Shown here in pieces: positions 24,596 through 32,899 of a stretch of 64,000 bases of DNA. Position 1 is the first letter of the stretch; each line of letters begins with the position of its first letter. Below the pieces are notes generated by a model. That model searched no databases. It saw nothing but the letters and a program-made list of their open reading frames with translations, and was not told the origin of the DNA. A program made the translations under genes and the position numbers. This DNA is from CAIYTF01 sp963664845. GTDB lineage: Bacteria; Bacteroidota; Ignavibacteria; Ignavibacteriales; Ignavibacteriaceae. Location of the stretch: the NCBI GenBank assembly GCA_963664845.1, contig OY761615.1, positions 1,488,001 to 1,552,000 of the forward strand, given 5' to 3'.

Positions 24596-25545
24596 ACGAG
24601 ATCCACGTTGAAATGTTTTTTGGCCAAACTTGCGATGCCTGTATAATCGGTGAATGCGGTTGTTCCGCCTGCCGCAGTCGTGTTAACAGCACCCATCAGA
24701 TTTCCGAACGCCTGGCATTCGCTCAAAGATGCACCATTTATAAACTTATGAATGAATCCGGAATTGAAACTGTCTCCCGCTCCAATAGCATCTACCACGT
24801 TCTTGTTTAAAAAAGATTCTCTGAATTCCGATTTGCTGCCTGAGTGCAACAAAGAGCCTTTACTTCCCATTTTGACAACAATATGTTTTGCGTATGGCGC
24901 AAGCACTTCCAATCCGGCTTCAACGGATGCAGCATGGGTCAGACACATCAGTTCCTGCTCGTTAGGCAGAAACACGTCCACCAAAGGCAATACCTCGCGG
25001 AAATCCAGGTCCCATTTTTCCGCGGGATCCCATTGCATATCCAGCGATGTGGTCAATCCTGCTGTTTTTGCAATACGGAACACTTCAGCGATATCAGGTT
25101 TTATTCCCGGTTGCAGATAAAGCGATGAAAAATGCAAATGTCTTGCACTTGCACATTTTTCTGCGGTTACATCTTTTATGGTAAGTTCATTCATCGCACC
25201 CTGATAGGTAACCATGGCGCGATCCTCAGAGTAATTAAGAATTATCGTGGCGCCCGTATTCACGTTAGGATCCCTCAAAACTAAATCGGTGTCAACCTTC
25301 TTCTCATGAAACGAGGAAATGATCAGATCACCAAACGAATCAACTCCAATTTTCCCAAGAAAGGCAACCTTTGAGCCGAGTGAACTGAGATTGCAGGCAA
25401 ATATTGCGGATGAACTTCCCATGGTCAGGTTCATGCTCCCGGCAAGCTTTTCCTTTCCCATCTCGGGGAATGAATCGATCTGATTCAAAATCAAATCCAC
25501 ATTAAGCTCACCAACTGTCAACACGTCATATTTACTTTGCTTCAT
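24592..25545 (-). CDS. PfkB-family sugar kinase (probable tagatose-6-phosphate kinase)
   Basis: This 317-residue ribokinase-fold protein carries the N-terminal VGELNVDLI and GGxx-like segment (LTMGSSSAIFACNLSSLG) and the C-terminal PfkB signature DAIGAGDSFNSGFIH, with the catalytic Asp in GAGD. It overlaps the aldolase gene by four bases and the transporter gene by fourteen, so all are co-translated. In an operon with AgaS-like and KbaZ/KbaY-like proteins the missing step is phosphorylation of tagatose 6-phosphate, which this enzyme would provide. Substrate assignment is from context. Confidence 0.75.
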   Translation of the reverse strand: MKQSKYDVLTVGELNVDLILNQIDSFPEMGKEKLAGSMNLTMGSSSAIFACNLSSLGSKVAFLGKIGVDSFGDLIISSFHEKKVDTDLVLRDPNVNTGATIILNYSEDRAMVTYQGAMNELTIKDVTAEKCASARHLHFSSLYLQPGIKPDIAEVFRIAKTAGLTTSLDMQWDPAEKWDLDFREVLPLVDVFLPNEQELMCLTHAASVEAGLEVLAPYAKHIVVKMGSKGSLLHSGSKSEFRESFLNKNVVDAIGAGDSFNSGFIHKFINGASLSECQAFGNLMGAVNTTAAGGTTAFTDYTGIASLAKKHFNVDLV

Positions 25546-26455
25546 CTATTTGACCTTTCGCAGTTTCGTTCGCGGGTTCTTCACCTGAATCCTCAATAGC
25601 CAGCAGAAAGATAGAAACCAATGCAAGCGCCATACCGGTAAGAATTATGGGATGCGGTATAACCTTATAAAGTGATAATGAGATTACAATTGTCAGTACC
25701 GGTGCAACCGCATTTGTCAAGGGGCTGACTATGATTGCTTTGCCATAGCGGAATGCATAGACAATCATGAGCGCGCCGATGGAATTCAACAATTGGATTC
25801 CCGCAGCAGCGTATGGCCCGCTGAGGCCCCAGTTAATGGGTGCACTGAAATCGGTCATCAGAAGCGCGACCGGGGTCAGCAACAACCCGGTTATCATCAT
25901 ATAGAAGAAAATGCTTTCCGCTTTCATCGTGTTATTTGCAAACCGCATGATGAAAGCCTGGAGTCCCCACGCAAGAAAGACAACCAAAGAAAGTATGATC
26001 CACAGATAGCTTCCTGTTGATCCTGAATCTGAGGACTGATATGATAATAACGGAATTGCGAGTAATGCTATTGCAATGCCAACCCAGCCACGCTTCGAGG
26101 CTCTCTCTTTCAAAAACAAATAAGCGAGGATAATGGTTATCACCGGTGACAACGATATAAAAGGGAATACTAAATATGCCGGCCCAAGCCGAAGTGCCTG
26201 GAAAAGTACGATCTGTCCGCCCGCCCCGGTGAAACCTATCAGGCAGCCGAGAAATACCGATCGTTTATCGTGGTCCAGTTTCCAATTGATAATACGCAAC
26301 GCAACCAAAGCGGGCGGTATCATGGTAAGTGCCCAGACAACATAGCCCAACGTAGCGGGGAATCCTGCCTTTTCGGGAATTTCTATGAGCGCACCCCAAA
26401 TGCCCCAGAACACAGTTGTTAGAATTGCATAAATGAGCCAGGAACGCACTTTCAT
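25532..26455 (-). CDS. DMT/EamA-type transporter, probable sugar permease of the operon
   Basis: The ATG at 26455 (307 residues) overlaps the stop of the GatZ-like gene by four bases, which decides this start against the one at 26503. About ten hydrophobic helices are visible, in two halves each with EamA-like features (LGPAYLVFPFISLSPVITIILAYLFLKE in the first, AIIVSPLTNAVAPVLTIVISL in the second). The C-terminus is hydrophilic. Members of this superfamily carry drugs, amino acids, nucleotide sugars and sugars (for example RhaT). Embedding between the GatZ-like and PfkB genes suggests uptake of the sugar handled by this pathway. No PTS component is seen. Confidence 0.7.
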   Translation of the reverse strand: MKVRSWLIYAILTTVFWGIWGALIEIPEKAGFPATLGYVVWALTMIPPALVALRIINWKLDHDKRSVFLGCLIGFTGAGGQIVLFQALRLGPAYLVFPFISLSPVITIILAYLFLKERASKRGWVGIAIALLAIPLLSYQSSDSGSTGSYLWIILSLVVFLAWGLQAFIMRFANNTMKAESIFFYMMITGLLLTPVALLMTDFSAPINWGLSGPYAAAGIQLLNSIGALMIVYAFRYGKAIIVSPLTNAVAPVLTIVISLSLYKVIPHPIILTGMALALVSIFLLAIEDSGEEPANETAKGQIDEAK

Positions 26456-27780
26456 GAAGGTACCTCGGTTGTGGCGTAGTGATAAATTTCCAGTATTTGA
26501 CATATCTTATAATGTATTAAAGAGTCCGGGTTATTGGCTATTTCACCATTTCGAACGGCCTGATATGCATCCGGCATAAATTGGCTTAACAACGTAGCAG
26601 GAATTTGAGCAGCAGTCAGATTTTGAAGGAGATTTGACAAAGCAGATTCAATTTTAGATCCTGTCCAGTAATAGCGAGCTCGGTCACTATAGCTATATTT
26701 CATCGCTAATTTAATTTCTTTCGCACTGCCAAAATAGTACTTTTTCCAGTATAATGGATTCTGCGTCATCGTCTCATCGAGCACGTCCAATATTCCGGAC
26801 GGAACAACATCTTGTTTTTCAGAAAATAATTCTTTTTCAATATATGCCAATGCATACACTGCCTCACGGAATGCATAGGTCAACCATGGACCAACTTTCA
26901 ATATCGCAAAATGATCCTGCACCAATTGTTTTAACATTTCCTTGCGCTGATAGTCTGTTGAATGAGCTTCATACACGAACGAATCCACGGTCTCAATTTT
27001 CTTTATCAGGTCAAGTGCCTTATCGTGCTCGTACTCAATAACAATCGAATCACCAAATTCAACGCCAGGCTGCACAACCAGTCCTATCACCCGGCTCCAG
27101 GCATCATGGAGATTGTATTTATAGAATGCCTTTTTCGTCAGTTCAATTGTCTCCTCAACTTCAGCTACCGGCGTAATCCTCAATTGCTCATGTTCCGTTT
27201 TCATGCCGCCCGGTATGGGAACATCAGTACCAATCACATAGACCGGAGGATCAAATTGTTTGCCGGCATTATTGTAGGTGTCTTCGGCAACCTTACAAAG
27301 CATTGCTGCTCTCTCTGCAATAATCGATGGTGCGAGTGGCTCGTCCGGATTCCCGTCATCCGCGCATTTCATGCTGGCATCAAGGTGCAGCTTTGAGAAC
27401 CCGGCAGCAACGTAGTCCTCGAACATTTTTTTCGCGTGCCCCAACGCTGTATCCGAATCCTGATCCTGCCATGCATTTGGGCCAAGATGATCACCGCCCA
27501 GAATTATTTGCCCTACCGGGTAATCAAGTGACTCTGCCAATCTTATAACCTGCTCACGAAATCTGGCGGGTGTATAACCGGTATAGCCGCCAAACTGATT
27601 CACCTGATTGGAAGTGGCCTCAATGAGCAGCGGTTTGTGATATTTCTTCGCATGAATGATTGCTGATCTGATGACCGTCCAGTTAGCCGTGCATAAGGAG
27701 GGGATACCCACCGCCGTGCCGGCTTTATGCTTTTCAATAATTGCGATGAGTTTATTCTGAACGTCAATCATGTTATTCAT
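26452..27780 (-). CDS. GatZ/KbaZ-like tagatose-bisphosphate aldolase subunit
   Basis: This 442-residue protein shows family features across its length: GIPSLCTANWTVIRSAI, LLIEATSNQVNQFGGYTG, ILGGDHLGPNAWQ, KLHLDASMKCADD, YVIGTDVPIPGG and KVGPWLTYAFREAVYAL. GatZ/KbaZ acts with GatY/KbaY in tagatose 1,6-bisphosphate cleavage and was long described as a chaperone-like subunit; it has an aldolase-like barrel. The stop of the AgaS-like gene and this ATG share one base (TGATG). The KbaY-like partner is encoded three genes later in the same operon. Confidence 0.85.
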   Translation of the reverse strand: MNNMIDVQNKLIAIIEKHKAGTAVGIPSLCTANWTVIRSAIIHAKKYHKPLLIEATSNQVNQFGGYTGYTPARFREQVIRLAESLDYPVGQIILGGDHLGPNAWQDQDSDTALGHAKKMFEDYVAAGFSKLHLDASMKCADDGNPDEPLAPSIIAERAAMLCKVAEDTYNNAGKQFDPPVYVIGTDVPIPGGMKTEHEQLRITPVAEVEETIELTKKAFYKYNLHDAWSRVIGLVVQPGVEFGDSIVIEYEHDKALDLIKKIETVDSFVYEAHSTDYQRKEMLKQLVQDHFAILKVGPWLTYAFREAVYALAYIEKELFSEKQDVVPSGILDVLDETMTQNPLYWKKYYFGSAKEIKLAMKYSYSDRARYYWTGSKIESALSNLLQNLTAAQIPATLLSQFMPDAYQAVRNGEIANNPDSLIHYKICQILEIYHYATTEVPS

Positions 27781-28976
27781 CAGCTTCTTTTAAAAGGATA
27801 GATGTTAACATCCTGCACAACACGATGGATCATGCCATTGGTAGAAGGACTGTCGGGCTGCAAACCCAGATGTAAAGATTTATAAAATCCCAACAGCTGA
27901 GCTGGAAGCACAGAGACCACCGGAAGAAAATCTTCAGTGGCTAATTTCCCCTGCCTGGATAACACTATCTTCAAGTCAAGTTCAACATCCAGGTTTTCTT
28001 CCATTATTCCAATTGAATACATAGGAAGTTCGCCCTGACTGATCTCTTTCACAAGATCAAGCTCGTACTGGTTCACATAGGATTCATTGGAGAATATATA
28101 AAAGATGAGCGTCTTGCCATTAACCACGGCTTTCGGTCCATGCCGCAAACCGAGAAATGTATCATAAATGCATATCACCTTTCCGTTGGTCAGTTCCTGA
28201 AGTTTCAGATGTGCTTCCCTGGCCACTCCGCCAAAAGGTCCGGAACCCAAAAATACTGCACGTTCAAAATTATACGAGGCAACTTTTTTCAGTTGGCAGG
28301 ATATTTCATTAATAATATATTCACCGTACTTGCAAATGAGTTCCACCTGTGATTCGGCAGCCTTGAGGTCATATATCTTGGAGATCAGGATCCCTCCCAG
28401 CAGCATTGAGGTAAAACTACCGGTCATAGCCAGACTCTTATCATCAGCTTCAGGTGGCATATAAAAGATGCAATGTTCCTTACCGGTCATTTTTGCAATA
28501 AGTTCGCTTTCCCTGTTGCAGGTGATAATCAGATGGAAGACCTTTTTCGAGAGAGATTCTGCCAATTCAATGGATTGAGCACTTTCCGGGCTGTTACCGG
28601 AGCGTGCAAAGGATATGAGTAGAATTGTTTTTTCATGGGAAAAATAAAGTTCTGGGTGTGTGACAAGATCAGTGGTTGGAATTGATTTTGTTGATTTGCC
28701 GGTGTTCTTTTGAAAGGGACCTTCCAATACATCACCAATAAAAGCTGATGTGCCCGCCCCGGTAAGAATTACCTCGAGAGTTGCCTCAGAATAAACTCGT
28801 GAAATGAATTTTTGCAGCATGGCAATATTTTCTTTGGCCGCTGCCAATACCGCGCGCCATAGTTTTGGCTGTTGGGCAATCTCATTTGCGGTATGATAGG
28901 CTCCCAGTCCTTCCAGTTCCATTTCCGCGATTCCGAGGGTTTCGTTTGCTTTCGTATCCAATTCAAAACCTTGCAT
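27780..28976 (-). CDS. AgaS-like SIS-domain sugar-phosphate deaminase/isomerase
   Basis: The ATG at 28976 gives 398 residues, close to the usual AgaS length; the frame upstream of it has no better start. Two SIS domains are visible (LTGAGTSAFIGDVLEGPF, ISFARSGNSPESAQSIELAE, then VFLGSGPFGGVAREAHLKLQELTNG and GLRHGPKAVVNG). AgaS converts galactosamine 6-phosphate to tagatose 6-phosphate and ammonia. It is the first gene of the operon with the KbaZ-like protein, DMT transporter, kinase and aldolase, which supports a galactosamine or N-acetylgalactosamine route. No deacetylase (AgaA) or sugar kinase for the free amino sugar is seen in the window. Confidence 0.8.
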   Translation of the reverse strand: MQGFELDTKANETLGIAEMELEGLGAYHTANEIAQQPKLWRAVLAAAKENIAMLQKFISRVYSEATLEVILTGAGTSAFIGDVLEGPFQKNTGKSTKSIPTTDLVTHPELYFSHEKTILLISFARSGNSPESAQSIELAESLSKKVFHLIITCNRESELIAKMTGKEHCIFYMPPEADDKSLAMTGSFTSMLLGGILISKIYDLKAAESQVELICKYGEYIINEISCQLKKVASYNFERAVFLGSGPFGGVAREAHLKLQELTNGKVICIYDTFLGLRHGPKAVVNGKTLIFYIFSNESYVNQYELDLVKEISQGELPMYSIGIMEENLDVELDLKIVLSRQGKLATEDFLPVVSVLPAQLLGFYKSLHLGLQPDSPSTNGMIHRVVQDVNIYPFKRS

Positions 28977-29338
28977 TATTGTTTTAAATACTTTCGGTAC
29001 AATTATAAATAAATATTGTTTCCATGTCAAGAACAATTTTTCGAAAGATCAAAATATTTTTAAAAGGGGCATTCGAAAGGCTTTCGGAAGGTTATGAAAC
29101 CATAAAAATCATTCACTTTTCGCACAATTTGCTATTTAGCCTCAAATTGCCCATTTTTCAACACTCCCGATGAAAATCAGCAGCCCGCCGGTTTTTAAAC
29201 CATAACCTATATCTCCAGCTTAGATTATCAACAATTCCATGCTTGTTTTCCCATTTCACCCAAAAACACAAGCATTCATAAGGTTTTGAAAGTCAATTCT
29301 TTTTAGTATTTTTGTTTTTATTTAATTTTGGAAGCAAA
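28977..29338. promoter_or_regulatory. Divergent promoter region with repeated CTTTCG/CGAAAG motifs
   Basis: This 362-base gap separates the sugar operon (minus) from the DeoR-family gene (plus). CTTTCGG occurs near 28992, TTCGAAAG near 29040, and CGAAAGGCTTTCGG, which contains an inverted pair, near 29072-29086. Clustering next to a DeoR-type gene makes these plausible operators. No RNA gene is seen. Confidence 0.4.
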
Positions 29339-30130
29339 ATGGAACAAGGAGTACCCGGCTCAGGAGACAACATTACCATAGAGCGGAGAATCAAGATACT
29401 GGATTTACTGAATACCGACGGCAAAGTTCAGGTGAACCACCTGAGTAAGTTCTTTGGTGTAAGTGAAGTTACCATCCGTAATGACCTGATGCTCCTGGAA
29501 AAGAAGGGGCTTCTCATAAAAACCCGGGGCGGTGGAATCAGACCCCAGCGCGGTGGCGTTGATTATAAATTGAACGAAAAGTCTAAAGTCCATGCTGCTG
29601 AAAAACAGCGTATTGGAAAGAAAGCTGTTGAGATCATTAACGACAGCGACACAATCATTATAGACTCCGGAACAACAACTCTTGAAATAGCAAAAGGCCT
29701 GCAACACAAAACAAACCTCACGGTCATTACAAACGCCCTCAATATTGCGAGCCAACTGGTTAACTATGAATCCATAAAAGTCATCGTTCTTGGCGGCACA
29801 CTCCGCAACACTTCACTTTCCCTTACCGGACCGTTGGCCGAAAGCAATTTACCGAATTTTTATTGCGATAAGCTTTTCATGGGTGTTGATGGAATTGATT
29901 CACAGTTTGGCATCTTCACCCCTAACTCCGAAGAGGCATACCTGAACCGCTGCATGATAGAAAGATCCAAACAAGTTATTATTGTTGCTGATTCAAGTAA
30001 GTTCAAGAGAAAAGGATTCGCGTATATTGCGCCCATCTCAAAGATCGACATGGTGATTACCGATTCCAATATTCCGCCAGATGAGCTGCAGACATTGAAT
30101 AATCTGGGTGTTGAAGTTCTGTTGGTGTAA
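29339..30130 (+). CDS. DeoR/GlpR-family transcriptional regulator of the divergent sugar operon
   Basis: The ATG at 29339 (263 residues) is preferred to the TTG at 29312 because it follows a GGAAG ribosome site. The N-terminal helix-turn-helix (RRIKILDLLNTDGKVQVNHL, then FFGVSEVTIRNDLMLLEKKG) with RTRGG-like wing is the DeoR signature. The C-terminal DeoRC effector domain has DSGTTTLEIAKGL, ITNALNIASQL, GGTLRNTSLSLTGP and FMGVDGID. DeoR family members usually respond to phosphorylated sugars, here probably a tagatose or galactosamine phosphate. It is the only confident plus-strand protein gene and faces the AgaS operon, so it is probably its repressor. Confidence 0.85.
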   Translation: MEQGVPGSGDNITIERRIKILDLLNTDGKVQVNHLSKFFGVSEVTIRNDLMLLEKKGLLIKTRGGGIRPQRGGVDYKLNEKSKVHAAEKQRIGKKAVEIINDSDTIIIDSGTTTLEIAKGLQHKTNLTVITNALNIASQLVNYESIKVIVLGGTLRNTSLSLTGPLAESNLPNFYCDKLFMGVDGIDSQFGIFTPNSEEAYLNRCMIERSKQVIIVADSSKFKRKGFAYIAPISKIDMVITDSNIPPDELQTLNNLGVEVLLV

Positions 30131-30199
30131 GCATTTGCACTCGGCCATCAACCTGGATTCAGCCTATAATTTAGAATTAATTTCCCTCTATAACGGATC

Positions 30200-30230
30200 C
30201 ACTGACTGCATGTAACGCATGCAGTCAGTG
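30200..30230. terminator. Perfect hairpin between convergent genes
   Basis: CACTGACTGCATG and CATGCAGTCAGTG form a perfect 13-bp stem around a 5-base loop, extendable by at least one further pair. It lies between the DeoR gene end and the end of the convergent chemotaxis gene. No T-run follows on either strand, so it may work as a factor-assisted bidirectional terminator or be a protein-binding palindrome. Confidence 0.5.
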
Positions 30231-30249
30231 GGCCCAAACACGCTGCAAT

Positions 30250-31965
30250 TTAGTTTCGTCGGGTAACAAGCCCCCGCTCGCGCGATTCATCATTGATCTT
30301 AAATTTTGCAATCATCTCCTGAAGATTGAATGTTAGTTTATTGAGATCTTCCGATGCCCGGGCAATTTGCTGGATGCCTGCCGCGCTTTCGTTTGTTACA
30401 TTGCTTATCGACTCAATGTTCTTGCTAATCTGCTCTGCTGCACTGGACTGCTCTTCGCTTGCGGCAGCAACCATGGTCACCATATCAACAACTTCCTCGG
30501 CACCGGTAATAATTTCGCTCAACGATTTGCCGGCTTTGTCAGCCATCGCTTTGCCCTTTTCAACCTCTTCGGTTCCTTCTTCCATTGACTGTACCGCATT
30601 TACGGTATCCTTCTGAATCTGGCGTATCATCTCGGCAATCTCTTTGGTGGCCTTGGTCGTTCGCTCTGCAAGCTTGCGAACTTCATCAGCAACCACTGCA
30701 AACCCACGGCCTTGTTCACCGGCCCGCGCGGCTTCAATGGCGGCATTTAATGCCAACAAATTTGTCTGATCGGCTATATCATCAATCACCTGAACTATCT
30801 CGCCAATCTGGTCGCTGCTCTTGCCCAATGCCTGCACCGTTTCGGCAGAACGTTTCACTACATCGGCAACCCGGTTCATACCTTGAATTGTTTCTTCAAC
30901 AACCTTCCCACCGACTTTTGCTATCTCACCGGAATTTTTGGCTGCAGCAGCTGCTCTGGCAGAGTTGCGGGATGTCTCCAAAATGGTTTTTGTCATCTCC
31001 TCCACGGCGGAGGCTACTTCACTGGTTTGAGCGCTTTGTTCCTGCGCTCCTGCGGCCATTTCTTCAGTGCTGGAAGATATCTGGTTGCTTGCACTGGCTG
31101 TGGCAGCAACACTCTCCTGCACGTGCTCCAACGTATTTCGAAGCTCCCTGATTGAGGTTTCGAGATCAACCGCCAGTTCATGCAAATAACTGTTATTATC
31201 CAATTCAACTTTTACTGTAAGATCACCTTTGGCCATGGCCTGAAGCGCAATTGCAATGGAATGAGATTGTTGCAGTATCATCTCTTTCTGTTTTGCTTCT
31301 TCTTCCTTTAGGTCAAGAACAAATATGGCAACACCGGCGGGCTGACCTTTAGCATCTTTTAGCAGACTGGTATTAACCAGGGCTTTCAGTTCCTTACCAT
31401 TGCGGTCATGTCCATTGGATACATGATTGTAAACAGGCTTTCCCGCCAACGTGCTTTTGGTTGCTTTATCCGAACCAAAAATGTCAACCACGGTTTTTTT
31501 GTTGGTAACTTCTTCAACTGAAAAACTCAGATATACTGCTGCCGGCTTGTTTATAAAGGTAACAACTCCTTCTTTGTTAGTCAACATTAACGGGCTCATC
31601 AATCCGGTTTGTAAGCTTTCCGCAATCGCCACCCGGTTATTTAAATCAGGCAGGATCACTCCCAACAACTCTGTTATTGCACCAATTTCATCATAACTCC
31701 CCGGTTCCCATGCTTGTTCTGTTTTACCTGTAGACAATTCATTCAGGTTATCTTTCAGCTTTTTCAATGGGGTGATAACGATCGCAATACATGCGGGGAA
31801 AAAGATCAGCATTCCAATAATTGAAACGGAAACCCCAATTTCAGGAACATTCCTGCTTTGCGGAAAAAACAGATTGGTCAAGAATATGGCAACAGCAAAT
31901 GAACAAATAAAAGAGACCAGCAGTTTATTGATCAGCTTTTTATTTCGTGCAGTACCAGTGTTCAT
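30250..31965 (-). CDS. Methyl-accepting chemotaxis protein with PAS domain
   Basis: This 571-residue protein has two N-terminal membrane helices close together (about residues 13-35 and 42-63), so almost no periplasmic loop. A HAMP-like stretch follows, then a PAS domain at about 115-220 (MLTNKEGVVTFINKPAAVYL) and a long coiled-coil signalling domain. The kinase-control tip reads DQTNLLALNAAIEAARAGEQ and GFAVVADEVRKLAERT, highly conserved in MCPs. Alanine- and Glu-rich heptads around it are methylation regions. Sensing is probably cytoplasmic through PAS. No other chemotaxis gene lies nearby. Confidence 0.9.
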   Translation of the reverse strand: MNTGTARNKKLINKLLVSFICSFAVAIFLTNLFFPQSRNVPEIGVSVSIIGMLIFFPACIAIVITPLKKLKDNLNELSTGKTEQAWEPGSYDEIGAITELLGVILPDLNNRVAIAESLQTGLMSPLMLTNKEGVVTFINKPAAVYLSFSVEEVTNKKTVVDIFGSDKATKSTLAGKPVYNHVSNGHDRNGKELKALVNTSLLKDAKGQPAGVAIFVLDLKEEEAKQKEMILQQSHSIAIALQAMAKGDLTVKVELDNNSYLHELAVDLETSIRELRNTLEHVQESVAATASASNQISSSTEEMAAGAQEQSAQTSEVASAVEEMTKTILETSRNSARAAAAAKNSGEIAKVGGKVVEETIQGMNRVADVVKRSAETVQALGKSSDQIGEIVQVIDDIADQTNLLALNAAIEAARAGEQGRGFAVVADEVRKLAERTTKATKEIAEMIRQIQKDTVNAVQSMEEGTEEVEKGKAMADKAGKSLSEIITGAEEVVDMVTMVAAASEEQSSAAEQISKNIESISNVTNESAAGIQQIARASEDLNKLTFNLQEMIAKFKINDESRERGLVTRRN

Positions 31966-32001
31966 ATTAGTTATCCTTAATGGTAAGAAATGTGTAATAA
32001 T

Positions 32002-32031
32002 AAAAAAAAATGACCCAGTTTCCCTGAGTCA
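32002..32031 (-). terminator. Rho-independent terminator after the kdp operon
   Basis: On the minus strand TGACTCAG pairs with CTGGGTCA (one wobble) around a short loop and is followed by nine T. It is about 175 bases after the kdpE stop and upstream of the chemotaxis gene. Confidence 0.75.
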
Positions 32032-32206
32032 TAACATATATTCGAGAATTTTCGGGAAATCTTTAGTGTTTACGCGCACTGGAGGTATAATTCCTTAAAA
32101 AACGAATGAATTCGCGGCTTTTGTGTAAGCTTTTTGGTGTAAAGTTTTTCGGGCGGCAGTTTCGGTCAATGGCGATGGTAATGGAAGCCGTCAATTGGGA
32201 ATACAG

Positions 32207-32896
32207 TTATTTCACACTTTTCATCCGGTACCCAACTGCCGGTTCAGTAACCAGCAACTGCGGTTTGGATGGTATCTCCTCAATTTTCTTACGAAGCTGA
32301 CCAATAAAAACGCGCAGATACTGTGCATCTTCGGTGTGGGAAGGACCCCAGATTTGTTTGAGTATATAATTGTGAGTCAGCACTTTGTCTATGTTGTTTG
32401 CAAACAGCGAGAGAAGCAGGTACTCGGTGTTTGTTAATTTAACTTCTTCACCTTTTTTTCTCACGTTACGTGATCCGAAGTTTATTTCCAACGTGCCATT
32501 TACGAATGTTGCAATCTGATCAGCTTGCTGCGTTCTCCTGATATTTGCACGTACCCGGGCAAGCAGTTCAGCAGTGTTAAAAGGTTTCGTAAGATAATCA
32601 TCGGCGCCCAAGTCCAACGCACGAATAATATCCTCTCCCTCATTGCGAACGCTCAAAATAATAATCGGAATGTTTGTCCAGGTGCGCAATTCTTTCACAA
32701 CCGAGTAGCCATCTCTTCCCGGAAGGCCAATATCGAGAATAACTAACTGGGGATGTGAGGTGGCAATCTGGATAATCCCATCATTGGCGGTGCCTTCGGA
32801 AATCACTTTGTAACCTGCGGATTCGAGTGCAATGGTCAGCACTTTTCTGATCTGAGGCTCATCATCAATTACGGCAATGGTATATTGTGCGGTCAT
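32207..32896 (-). CDS. kdpE: KdpE, response regulator of potassium uptake
   Basis: This 229-residue OmpR-family regulator has a receiver domain with acidic DDE near residue 10, the phospho-acceptor Asp in LVILDIGLPGRDG near residue 54, and Lys in LTKPF near 103. A winged-helix DNA-binding domain follows from about 130 (LTNTEYLLLSLFANN, YLRVFIGQLRKKIE). It starts three bases after kdpD, its cognate kinase, and should activate kdpFABC under potassium limitation. Confidence 0.93.
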   Translation of the reverse strand: MTAQYTIAVIDDEPQIRKVLTIALESAGYKVISEGTANDGIIQIATSHPQLVILDIGLPGRDGYSVVKELRTWTNIPIIILSVRNEGEDIIRALDLGADDYLTKPFNTAELLARVRANIRRTQQADQIATFVNGTLEINFGSRNVRKKGEEVKLTNTEYLLLSLFANNIDKVLTHNYILKQIWGPSHTEDAQYLRVFIGQLRKKIEEIPSKPQLLVTEPAVGYRMKSVK

Positions 32897-32899
32897 AAC

